This document shows, one piece after another, positions 49,846 through 60,754 of a stretch of DNA of 60,754 nt. The notes below the pieces were generated by a model, which saw only the letters and a list, made by a program, of their open reading frames with translations, had not been told where the DNA came from and did no database searches. The position numbers were made by a program, and so were the translations under genes. The stretch is from Ichthyophthirius multifiliis (lineage: Eukaryota > Ciliophora > Oligohymenophorea > Hymenostomatida). The stretch spans positions 1 through 60,754 of the forward strand of contig NW_004086271.1 of NCBI RefSeq assembly GCF_000220395.1, read 5' to 3'. The first letter of the stretch is position 1; each line of letters starts with the position of its first letter.

Positions 49846-51735
49846 TCAATAGTGTACATCATTTAATTTTTCTCCTTCTAAAATTTGTTAAATAAATAAT
49901 CCACAATCATATCCACATTTATAAGTATCAGGTAGTACTAAAGGCATATCTAGATTTAAATATCCATGAGAAAGGTCATTATAAATTATCATCTTAGCAT
50001 TGCAGTTTTCTTACACTAATTTATTAAAGAACCTAAAGCAATCATCTCTCAAAATATCATTATCTCCACATCCTATTCTTATGGGAGGAAAATTTTTAAG
50101 TATATTACTTGGAATACAGATAGGAGAAATAAAAGGATCATTTAAAATGTCTAGAAGCTTATTTTTTCTATCAATATAACTATCCAAACAAACCTTAAGA
50201 AATGAATAAGGTACAATAATATCTTTATATATATTTGAAAAGGAAGGAGTATAAAAATCCATGTCTAAATTTAAAGCTGGATAACTTAGAACTAATCCTT
50301 CGGGTCTTATAATACCTTCTTGTAAAGCTTTGAGGGTAATTCCTATCGCCATATTTCCACCAGCAGAATCTCCGACAAGAATAATTTTTTTAATATTAAC
50401 GTTTTCATAAAAATCACCAATTCCATCTAATAAGAATTAGTACATTTACCAACAATCATTCAGAGGTATAGGATATTAAAATTCAGGGGATTTACGATAA
50501 TCAATAGAAATAATGGGAATACTTTTTAACTGACTAACCCATTTTCTAGTATACATTTAATGCGAAAAAGATTCTAATCCAACCCAACCGCCTCCTGGAA
50601 TATGAAAAACAACTGTATCTATAATATTAACTTTTTTTTTAGGATTAAGCTATCCTTTTTTTATAAAAGGTATATTAGTTAGAACTCTTAATCTTATGTA
50701 GTTTCTATCTTTTGTTTTTTACTCTAAAATTTGAAACTCTTGTAAAACTCTTTCAGGTAAATTATTTTAATCAATCTTTAAATTGTCATAAATAGTATTA
50801 TTTTTTAATTTATTATAAATATCATCCAAAGTGATTAATGATTTATATATATTGGTAGGAACATATATTTTTAAATGCTACTTAACATAAGGAATCACAT
50901 TTTTTATAAATTTTCTTAATATATAAGTTTTATTTAAGACATTCCAAGTCTGAATTACAACATTTGGATCAGGGTTTACTTAATAATAAAGGGTTTCTAA
51001 TTCACTTTTTTAAGGGAAAAGAAAATAATAAGAAATATAAAATAACTCAGTAATATTTTTTCTTATCCCATTACAATTTTTTAAATGATGAGTTTTTTAT
51101 ACTGTACAGTTCATCATATCATTTTAAGCTTAAAAATTCTTAAGCTTTTTTTAAAATTACTCTCTATCAATATTAATATTTATGTACTAGAGTCTTTAGC
51201 GAATTAATTACCAATCTTTATCATTTTAAATGGTGCTTCTTAAGATTAAATCATCTTTAGAAGTTTATAGTATATTATAGTACATATCTATAGATAGATT
51301 CAATTTAAAATAATTGAATGTTATATGTAAATATTTCCATACTTTTTCAAAGCTTTATTTATTTTTAATATATATAAGCTATGTATCAGTTTAGATTAAT
51401 AAGTCAAGTATTTTTTTATTATTATATTCAAAATATGCTATATTAAAGTTATTTACTCCTAATTTTTTAATATACTCATTATAAATTTATATATTTTGAT
51501 TTAAAGGATTATTAATCATTTCGAATATTTGATTAAATTGTTATTTTGTTTAAATTATTATTTAAAGCCATTAATTAATTAATGCTAAACATTCTTTCCT
51601 TTCTATTATATCTAAAAAAGAATTAACAAATGCTTTCATATTTAACAGAGAGCCTAAATGATTTTAATAAAATTAAAGTTTATCATAAAGATTTCTAGAA
51701 TTAGGGAGTTCTTAGTAATTATAAGAAAGTTACAT
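49846..51735 (-). CDS. LIPE: Hormone-sensitive-lipase family alpha/beta hydrolase, 629 aa, intronless
   Basis: Hydrolyses acylglycerols or other esters. One frame of 630 codons, ATG 51735, TGA 49848-49846. The N-terminal about 330 residues are helical, like the HSL N-terminal regulatory domain. The catalytic half shows the oxyanion motif HIPGGGWVGL (from His378), the nucleophile elbow LVGDSAGGN (Ser about 457), GCGDNDILRDD (acid near Asp558-560) and DLSHGYLNLD (His about 590), a complete catalytic triad. PEGLVLSYPALNLDMDF between elbow and acid is also typical. The HGGG variant with Ile-Pro inserted (HIPGGG) is seen in protist HSLs. Presumably lipid-droplet associated. Confidence 0.88.
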
Positions 51736-51855
51736 AAAATTTTATTTTTAAAATAAGAAACTAATTAAAAATTTGTTTTAAAAATTAAATTTTAAATATT
51801 ATTTATATAAATATCATATAAATTACTGATTAAAATTATTAAATGATTATTTGTA

Positions 51856-51859
<4 letters not shown>

Positions 51860-51897
<38 letters not shown>

Positions 51898-51899
51898 TT
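51860..51899. repeat. (TTTA)n tetranucleotide microsatellite, about 10 units
   Basis: A perfect ATTT/TTTA tandem run about 125 bp upstream of the lipase start on the opposite strand. Confidence 0.95.
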
Positions 51900-54478
51900 A
51901 TTTTTAAAAAAGAAATATATAATATTAAAAGTGTTATTTTTTTATTATATATTTTTATTTTTTTCATTTTATTTTTATTAATACAATGAATTTATTATAT
52001 TAATTAATAATATATATAAAATTATTTTATTTTTTATTATATACTATATTTATAGATGTTTTTATTTTGAATAATTTTTTTTTTTTCATATAATTATATT
52101 GTTTTTTATTTTTTTTATTTTTAATATATTTATTTTTTTTTTTTTTTTTAAATCAAATACAAGATTTAATATTAACAGCTTAACTCAATTTCTTTTATTT
52201 TTTTATTATTGTGTCCATATTATTTTTAAGTTTAATTTAATTTTTTAATTTAAAAATAAAATGTATTTCATTATATATATAATTTTATACTTTTTTTTTA
52301 TTTATAATTCCAAATATTTTCTTTATATAATAAATTGTACAAAAATAAAAATATATTATTATTTATTTTACATCTAAATTTATAATATATGCCTTAATAC
52401 TTAACTTAAATATAATTTTTTTATATTAATAGTATAATTTGATCTAATCACATCAATTTATTGAAGTGTTTATATTTAATTAGAGTAATTAAATAAAAAG
52501 ATGAAACTTCCTGACAAATTATGTGTATTATTTTCTATTTATAAATTTTTTATTTTTATATTAAATAATTTTTAATTTTTCAAGAAAAAAAATTAAATAA
52601 AACTCTTTTATTAAGTATTTTAACTATTGCACGATTTATAATTAATATTTTTTTTCATTTTTATTTTTTAATTATTTATAATAATATTTAAAAATAATTA
52701 TATCATAATAAAAAATTTAAAATAAATTATAAGCTATAATACAAAACAAAAAAGGTTTTATGAAAATAACTAAAATAACATTATATTTCTCTTGAAACTA
52801 AATTTCAAATTTTAATGTATAAAGTAAAAATTCTTTAAAAATATATAATGTTTAAATTTTAAAAATAAATAAATTAAAAAAGTAAAAAAAATAGACAAAA
52901 TTATTTTTAAAAAAATAAATTTAACAAAAAAAATGAAAATATTGTTTAAAAAATATTTTTTATATTTAAAATCTAAATCTTGTTTATTTATTAAAAAAAT
53001 TTAGGGTTAAAGAAGAATTGAGTAGAGAATGTATTCATAACTAGAGCTAATTATTGATAATTTGCCAAATAATTATATATACGTATAAAAAAATATATAT
53101 AGATGTGCGAATTAGGGTTAAGATTATTATTTGGATTAATATTAATATTGTATTTGTATTAATCTATTATTTAAATTTAAATTTAAATATGAATTTTATA
53201 CATTTAGAAAAACAAATTTATTAAATAATTAAAAAAACTTAATTGGTGCAAGTATTTTAATTTTCAATATAATGCATAAAATTAGAATAATTATATCATG
53301 AAAATCATGTTTGGAAAATTTGTTTTTCTTCTTACAATCAATGATTTAGCCTCTATAGTAAAAGTTATATAATAACTTTCATATTTAAACTTTATTTTAG
53401 TGAATTAAATATTTTTGTTTTTGAAGTTATATTGTAAATAAAAGACTTCGTTTACAAAACTTAAATCTATTAAATTTAAAAATCTTTACCATGTTTCAAA
53501 TAATTAATTATCAAAACTATTATATTATCATTATTATTTTAGAAATTATTTGTTTTATATACATTTTTTAATTCTAAATTTTCACATTTAGAATTTCCAA
53601 ATGCAAAATATTAATAATTAGTATTAATTTAAAATTGCTTTTATTAATTTTCATAACAATTTAAATATTTATATTTAAATTACTATTTATTTTTTAATTT
53701 AAAAAAAATCTAAATTATTTCCTTAAATTTTGTTCCTGATTTTATCTCATTAATTAATATCTTATATTTTTTTATTTTTTATAATAAAGTATTTTTTTTA
53801 CTTATCTTTCTTCATATTAGTTTAAGATTTAGATATAAAAATATATTTTTTGCATTATTTAATATATAATTAACCTTAATTATAATTTTCTTTATTTCTT
53901 TGATTATATAAATTTTATTCATTGATAGAAATTGAAATTAGACTTCTAAGAAATTCAAATTTCTGATTTTTATGTTTGAAAAGTCTATCTAAATTTATTT
54001 AATATACCTATCTTTTTCGATTATCAAATCAATTTACCTAATTTTCCATTATCTATTAATTGATTTTATTTACTTATTTCATATATATCATAATTTATTT
54101 ATTATATATATTAATTAAAAAAAAAATTAATTCTTTTTGTAATTAATTATTATTTAATCATCATTCTTGATTTTAAAATAAATTATTTGATTTTATATTA
54201 ATTTAACAAAACATTAATTTTAATAAATGAAAAATAAATTAAAAATTATTTAATAATAAATGGAAACTCTGACTAAAACTCTTATATTACTTAAAAAATA
54301 ATTAATTAGATAATTAAAAAGAAAATGAAATACTATTAACTGTTTATAAAAAAAGAAATAATATTTTAATTTTGATAAAAAAAGAATTAATATTTTAAAT
54401 TAATAAGCACATATTTTTTTAATAGAAATCAACAAAAACATATAAAATTACAAATATTAGATTTACTTTTTAATAAAA

Positions 54479-54536
54479 TTTACCTGTTACCAAGTTTTTT
54501 GGGCTTAAATTCAATAAAATCGGTAACACAAGTAAA
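54479..54536. repeat. Imperfect inverted repeat, possible hairpin
   Basis: Arms TTTACCTGTTACC (54479-54491) and GGTAACACAAGTAAA (54522-54536) pair with one or two bulges around a 30-bp loop. The G/C in the arms stands out against the desert. Confidence 0.5.
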
Positions 54537-57272
54537 TTTAATTCATTAGAAAACACAGTTACATTAAGCAAATATTAACAAAAAATTCGAAAATGAACAT
54601 TTAAACAAATTTTTAATTTTTGTTAATATTAAATTCATTTATATAAATAAAATAAAATTTTAATTAATATTAAATATTTATTTTTTAAAAAATCGCAATC
54701 ATTTAACCTTTAGACCGAATATCAACTTATGAAAATGATATAAATTTGTTATTTATTTATTCTTCTTCTCCCTATAAAAAATATAATTTTTAAATTAATA
54801 AAGAATTACATATACATATTTTAAATATATTATTTTTTTATATTTTTATTTTTTCTGTATTTTTTTAAAAAATTCATTCAACTAATAAAAAGATGAGAAA
54901 AATAGATAAAATCCTTTTTTTTTGTTGATTGAGTTTTTATAAAAAAGTACGATAAAAAATAATCACCATTATATTAGAATATTTTAAGTCTCAAAAATAA
55001 AGAATTGTAAACTTAAAAATACTTTTTAAAATTTAAAATGTAATAAAATGTTTTTTTGATGGAATAAAAATTTTAAGATAACATATTTTAATTTCATCGA
55101 AATTTTTTTTATTTAATGTTATAACAATTAATTTTAAATTTAAATGGAATTTTGTTCAAAATAGCAATTTACTTTGAATATTTGAATTTTCGGTTGAAAA
55201 TCCACTTCTTTGGCCAAATTTTATTCGGACTAAAAGTATTATCAATGAAATTTCGACTTTAATCTGAATATTTATCTAATACATACCTCTATTATTAATT
55301 AATAATTTATTCACAAGTGATTTATTAATTTTTAACATTTAATTAAACTTAAATAATCTTATATTTAGTTATTGATCTAATAATTGGATGTATTTATTCT
55401 TAATTAAAAAAAATATTTAATTTTATATTATTTAATACAATTTAATCATTTCAATTATTATATTTTTAGTATCTAAATATTTTTTATGAAAAATATTTAA
55501 AAATATTAAAAAATTTAAGCCTAAATATAATATTTTATAAATTAATATATTCATAATTTTATATTTAAATACTTAGTAAAATTAAGTTTATTAAATTAGA
55601 TTAATATTTTTTTATGCAATTTATAATATTAAAAAATCATTAAGATTTTTATTTACAAATTTTTTTAAATCAAATAAAAATATTTTTATTTTATAATATT
55701 TAAAAATTTAATTAAATTTAAATATATCAATTTTTTTTTGATTTATATATTTAATAAATAATATAAAATAATAAAAATACACATGAATGTATTGTAAATA
55801 TTTTAATAGATAATTTTATAATTATCTAATTTTAACACTTTCTAAAATAATTTTTAACAATTAATTAATTAATTATGGACATTCATTTTACCATTTTTTT
55901 GAAAATGTTAATTATAATACATAAATAAATAATATTTTACTATAATATAAATAATTATGATATAAAAGATTTTGTAATTGAAAAAAGAAAATATTTATTA
56001 TTTTGTTTTAGCTTTTTTAATAAAATTATAAAACATAGGTAGCATTTACTTCGACAATTTTATCTCCTCCTACATTTAAAATATTTTCAAAGGAATATAC
56101 AAAATCATTTATTTATCTTCAATAGACTAATTTCTCATACAATTAATGCATATTTATGACCAATTTTTTCCTACAAAACTTGCATATATTTTAATTTATT
56201 TATTTAAATAAAATACTTTTTTAAAATTTCATATATAAACTAAAACATATTTTTATTAAATATAGTTGCTTTTTATAATTATTTATTAGATTTTCTTTGT
56301 AGACTTAAGTAATATCCTATTAATAAAATTTCACTATCGAATTATAATTTTTTCAAAGCAAAACATTAAATCCATATATGTAAATATTCATTAAATAATA
56401 TATTTTATTTTATATTTTTGTTTATTTCAATTAAAATTTAATCTCTTGTTTATGTTTCTATTAATTTTCCTAATAATGATTACAATTTTAGAATAAGAAA
56501 CTATTTGCTATGCCTAGAGTTAATATTTTATTATTTAAATTGAAAATTAAATATATTTTTTTAAAAAAATAATATTAAAATATATTTTTTTTTTAATTAA
56601 TATAAATATTAATTAAAGTTAAATTATTAAAAAATAAAATTATTTGATAATAATTAATTGTAAAATATAAAATGTTTAATAAAACATATAAAAAGTTTAA
56701 TATTGTCGTAAATAAAATAAATTTAATATTTCTTGTTTGGATGATTTTTAATTTTTCTTTAGTTTTTTAAATAGTCTTTTTTTGGTAAAAATAAAAGTAA
56801 AATAAAAATATAATAAAATAATTAAAAAAATAGATATTTTAGTAAATATTGAATAAATATATATTTTAAATAACTTTGTAAACAATTATAATTTTTTATA
56901 TTTATAAAATATTAACAAATTTGTATTTTATTTAATTAAAATAATAAGTTGATATTTTATTTTTATTGGATATATATATAAATTAAAAAAATATTATTTA
57001 AAAAATTAATTATAGTTAACAAATAAACAATACTAAAATATTTATCATTTTATATATTTTTTTCTATTTAAAGATCTATTGATAAATTTCGAAATAAAAA
57101 ATTAAAAAAAATTTGTGTGTTTTTTTAAAATTATCTTAATAAATGTATTGTAATAATTTCTTTAATTTGATTTTTTCACTAATTTAAAATATATTTCTAT
57201 TTATTTCTTCGTTCTATTTAACTAAAATATTTTCCACTAGAAATAATATAATAATTAAATTAATTATCTTAT

Positions 57273-57284
57273 GCGCGCGAAGTT
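57273..57284. promoter_or_regulatory. E2F-like GCGCGAA motif upstream of SSRP1
   Basis: The string atGCGCGCGAAGtt lies about 105 bp before the SSRP1 start codon in DNA that otherwise has almost no CG pairs. It contains GCGCGAA, one form of the E2F/DP core (TTCGCGC on the other strand). FACT genes are S-phase genes in other eukaryotes, so E2F control would be sensible. Confidence 0.45.
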
Positions 57285-57384
57285 AAGAGTATATTTATAA
57301 ATAAGTCTATATTTTTTTAAATTTTATATATATTAATATAAAAATAATATTAAAATTTTAAAAATAAAATCTTGAAATTAAAAA

Positions 57385-59012
57385 ATGACTGACTCCAGCA
57401 GATGCTTAAAAGGTATTAATTGGTGCAATCTCTAATTTGACGAAGACAATATGGTCTTAAATTATAAATAAAAAAGATTATGCAAACTTCCTTTAAACAA
57501 AATATAAAACTCTACAGTAAATAAAAATGATATTGTTATTGATTTAAATACATTAGATATTAAAGAAGAGTATAAAAAAATATTTTATTTTGTATTTAAT
57601 AATAATTATTAATAGTGAAGATGTTCTTTGTGAAATGAGATTATATGTGCCTTTCCAATAAGAAAATGTAAATATTAATTATATTTTTATATGGTTTAAA
57701 ATATAAAAAAGTAATCTAAAGAATAAGAAAACGAATAAAACGAAGCTGAAAATCAAAAAGCTTCTAGAGCAGATTAGTTAAATTCTGAAATAATATCAAA
57801 AGCTAAAATAGGATAATATTCTGGTGCTTCTATTGTTAAATTTGAAGATCTTCCTTTATTAGTACCTAGGTATTATTTTATTATTTATTTTAATTAAATG
57901 TTTCATAAAATAGAGGAAAATATTCATTAGATATGTTTTAAAATTCAGCTAAATTTCATGGTTCTTCATACAATTATATTGTTGAATATAAAAATATAAT
58001 TAAAGCCTTTTTACTTCCTTTACCAGATGAGGTATATAAATAAAAATATGAGATATTATTAATCTAGTCCTATTATTTTAGGTAAATATAGCTTTCGTTT
58101 TAGGACTAGAATAACCTCTAAAATACGGAAATACAGTTCATTCATCGATTGTAATGCAATTTAGAAAAGATATATAATAATAAGTAAAAGTGAATTTAGA
58201 CCCAGAATTGAAAAAGCAAAGCAATCTTAAGGAATTAGAAGAATAATATGAGGGACCATTATATGAAATAGTTGGATAAATTTTTAAGTAATTGTGTTAA
58301 ATTCCAGTTATTATGCCCGGAGGCTTTTAAAGGTAATTTATTTCATATGATATTTAAATAAACAAATTAAACAAATATATTTTTAAAATAAAGCTCTGAT
58401 GGTTAATGCTGTGTAAAGTGTACTTTAAAAACTCATTAAGGAATGCTTTTTCCAATGAAAAAAAGTTTGATTTTTATATATAAACCAGTAATTCATGTGA
58501 CATTAACTGATATAACAAAAGTCGAATTTGAAAGAGTAAATAAAATTATATATTAATATAAAATATAAATTTATATAAAGGTAGGAAATGCTAGTTTAAA
58601 TAAACTTTTTGATATAAAAGTATTTACAAAATCTTCAAATGCACATTTTATTGGTTTTGAAAGAAAAGAGTTGGATAAATTATTGGAATACTTTAAATCT
58701 AAAAATATTTAAATTATATGTGATGAAAATGGATAATCTAATGCTTTTGATGATGAGGATATTTCAGAATCAGAATCACATGAAGAAGAAGGGGAAGTAA
58801 TTTTTATTATTTAAAAATGAAATTCTATTTTTTTACAGGGAAAGGTACAAAGAAAAAGTGCTAAAAGAGCTAGTAAAGCTGTAAAAGGTCAAGCCGGTTT
58901 ACCTTTAGATGATGACGAAGAGGAAGATGAAGACTTTGATGCTAACGAATATGATGATGACGATGATGATGATGATGATGACGAAGATGACGATGAAAAC
59001 GAAGAAAATTGA
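57385..59012 (+). CDS. SSRP1: FACT complex subunit SSRP1/Pob3, 431 aa, eight exons
   Basis: FACT (SPT16 with SSRP1/Pob3) is the histone chaperone that loosens and rebuilds nucleosomes in transcription and replication. Exons 57385-57569, 57616-57667, 57712-57869, 57914-58031, 58082-58332, 58394-58535, 58581-58796 and 58839-59012 total 1,296 nt (432 codons); introns 42-61 nt. Seen: the N-terminal domain (NEIISKAKIG-like helix, then KFEDLPLLVPRGKYSLDMF and FHGSSYNYIVEYKNI), FLLPLPDEVNIAFVLGLEQP, the middle tandem PH domains (SSDGQCCVKCTLKTHQGMLF, then HVTLTDITKVEFERV and SNAHFIGFERKELDKLLEYF), and a long Asp/Glu tail. It lacks the C-terminal HMG box, as yeast Pob3 does, so an HMG protein is probably supplied in trans. 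Confidence 0.93.
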
Positions 59013-60754
59013 AAAAAATTAGACCAAACTTATTATTATTAATTATATATGATAGTTTTAAATAGAGTTATTTTAAAATAATTATTTATATATATATTTT
59101 TATTAAATTTTATTATTTTAACTTTTAATTTTGATTAATATTATTTTTATTATGTTTTTTTTAAAATAAATAATGATATTTTAATTCTTATTATTATAAT
59201 AAGCAATTAAGAGAAATACTAAAAATGTTTTTTTATTGATAGCATAATAAGGATTGAAATATGATAATAAATATTAAATTAATAAAAAAAATATTGAAAA
59301 ACTTTAACGATAAAATAGATAAAATAAATATATAAAAAAGTTTAAAGCTCCAATAAAATTTCTAAGTTTAACAGATTAAACTATATAAATATTATAAGAA
59401 TAAAAATAAATACTTTTATATTTTTATTAGATAATATGAAAATAATTAACTTTTTAAAATGTTGGAATTAAAAAAATAGCTTTATAGCATTAACTTTTTG
59501 CATTTAAAAATTATTTAAAGTTCGATTTTTTTTCTTCAAGATGAAAAAGCAATTAAAGTATTCATATAATTTTTTTAAAATATAAAGAAAAAAATTAGTA
59601 TGATAGTTATAAAATGATTTAATTCATGTGAAATTATAAATAGCATTTGTTAAAAATTAACGTTTTAAAAAATTTATAAATGAATTCTATTATTCCACTT
59701 TTGTTTCTTATTTAAAAATCCTAAAATCAATTATAATTAATTAATTAATAAATTAAAAAATTATAAGAAATAAATTTTAATAAAAAATAATGGACATTAT
59801 CGTCTGTAACATTTGTATAAGATTAAAAAATACTTAAAAGTAAATATGTACAAAATAAAAAAATAAATTTAAATATTAAGAAAATATATTGTAAATAAGA
59901 GTAAAAATTTAGTCTTTTAATTTTTATAAATTTGTAAAAGATTTAATTTATAAATATATTTATTTTAAGATTTTTTGTATAAAAGAAATATTTATATTAT
60001 TTATTAAATAATATATATTTATTAAAAAAAAGAGAAAAATGTGATAATTAAATATAATATAAAAAAAATAATTGTAAAATTAATATATATGATATTTAAA
60101 ATTATAATATTAAAAAATTAAAAAATAAAAATAAATAAGAAATATAAAATAAAAAATATTAATAAAAAAAATTAAAAAAACATATAAAATGAAATTTATA
60201 AATTGTTAATTAATAAATATAAATAATAGTTATTAAATTATAAATATTATAATATTATTAAATTTTTTATACATAAAAAAAATAATTAATTCAAAAATAT
60301 ATAAAAGAATTAATTAAGTATGTAATTTTTTATTTTTTAAAGTAATGTTATTTATAATTAATTATAAAATATAATATAAAAAAAAATTGATTTAAAAATA
60401 AAAATATATATTATTATTTATGAAAAAAATATAATAAAAAAAAATAAAAATAAATAAATAAATAAATAAATATATATATATATATATTAATTCATATATT
60501 AATATATATACATTTATATTCATTTATATTTTTAAATATATATTCGTATAAATATATTTTATTATCTAATATATTATTATTTTTTTTTAATTTTTATTTT
60601 AATTAATTTTTGTATATACTTTTCTCCCAATTTTTAAGAATAGAAGTATTAAGATTGAATCTACTTTAGAAATTTTCAATTATTTTTTTTATAATTTTTA
60701 AACATAAAAATATTGTTTATTATATATTTATGATAATTAGTAAACTAATTTTTG
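59013..60754. other. Non-coding end of window
   Basis: 1.7 kb of A/T-rich DNA with no supported gene. An ATG at about 59790 opens MDIIVCNICIRLKN but no continuation or splice context supports it. The final 700 bp are nearly pure A/T. Confidence 0.5.

Larger units (their letters stand above)
51736..57384. other. Gene desert, 5.6 kb
   Basis: A/T-rich with no supported gene. Contents: a (TTTA)n tract (51860-51899), two TTAGGGTTA-like words (about 53002 and 53112), an imperfect inverted repeat (54479-54491 with 54522-54536), a less AT-rich patch at 55140-55290, and a patch at 56030-56510 whose - strand reads SFENILNVGGDKIVEVNATY in one short frame, possibly a decayed gene. The last about 110 bp hold the SSRP1 promoter. 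Confidence 0.55.

Noticed and set aside
50011-50352. A separate 113-residue lipase-like gene
   Set aside because: It is an internal piece of the 629-residue hydrolase once TAA/TAG are read as Gln.
53000-53125. Telomere-like repeats (TTAGGGTTA words)
   Set aside because: Single scattered words, not tandem, and ciliates of this group use GGGGTT repeats.
1-60754. tRNA, rRNA genes or CRISPR arrays
   Set aside because: No cloverleaf B-box (GGTTCGAATCC-like) in intergenic DNA, no rRNA-like GC block, and no regularly spaced repeats.

Overview
Organism. The window is extremely AT-rich (by eye well over 80%). Its genes read through only if TAA and TAG code for glutamine and TGA is the sole stop, which is the ciliate nuclear code (table 6). 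Introns are almost all 39-60 bp, GT..AG and nearly pure A/T. Composition, code, intron size and a scaffold gap of Ns point to a macronuclear scaffold of an oligohymenophorean ciliate. Ichthyophthirius multifiliis is my best guess and Tetrahymena-like relatives the alternative; this is inference, not an alignment. Standard-code translation chops every gene up, so I rebuilt gene models by hand with TGA stops and splice junctions that keep frame. In most models the exon lengths sum to a multiple of three.

Layout. 0.2-1.3 kb (-): an unrecognised poly-Asn protein. 2.3-5.4 kb (+): a large membrane protein with a poly-Glu tract and a RING finger. 6.1-7.3 kb (+): an unknown coiled-coil protein, convergent with 7.4-10.1 kb (-): a TTLL12-type tubulin-ligase-like protein with a leucine-rich insertion. 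10.4-12.4 kb (-): a small basic protein and a 428-residue multi-pass membrane protein. 13.4-14.3 kb (+): BDP1 (TFIIIB). 14.4-15.6 kb (-): an Elongator ELP5-like protein. 15.8-23.0 kb (+): a 2,057-residue secreted or surface repeat protein with about 13 introns. 23.0-29.0 kb (-): four genes, namely a long Q/N-rich coiled-coil protein with a ciliate C-terminal module, a second Q/N-rich protein, a one-helix membrane protein and an EF-hand protein. 29.2-33.0 kb (+): a small putative membrane protein, a CxxC/CCxxC putative zinc protein and ELOF1. 33.9-34.1 kb is an assembly gap, followed by an orphan Cys-rich exon. 35.1-37.4 kb (-): a QRICH2/DUF4795-like coiled coil. 37.6-38.7 kb (+): a rhomboid-like pseudoprotease. 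39.0-40.2 kb (+): VPS37 (ESCRT-I). 40.2-43.1 kb is mostly low complexity with doubtful open frames. 43.1-44.7 kb (+): a tail-anchored ALDH3. 45.2-46.0 kb (-): a decayed protein kinase. 46-48.3 kb is an AT desert. 48.3-49.8 kb (+): an intronless unknown, convergent with 49.8-51.7 kb (-): a hormone-sensitive-lipase family hydrolase. 51.7-57.4 kb is a gene desert. 57.4-59.0 kb (+): the FACT subunit SSRP1/Pob3, with an E2F-like motif just upstream. 59.0-60.75 kb: nothing clear.

How it fits together. This is an ordinary mixed housekeeping neighbourhood with no operons and no shared pathway. Gene pairs are packed tightly, either convergent (44-140 bp between stop codons) or divergent (about 160-180 bp between start codons). 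The least ordinary elements are the giant repeat protein with its 449-bp intron, the LRR insertion in TTLL12, three genes each needing a one-base correction in a homopolymer, the relic kinase, and the Cys-rich exon beside the gap. I did not find a convincing new multi-gene system.
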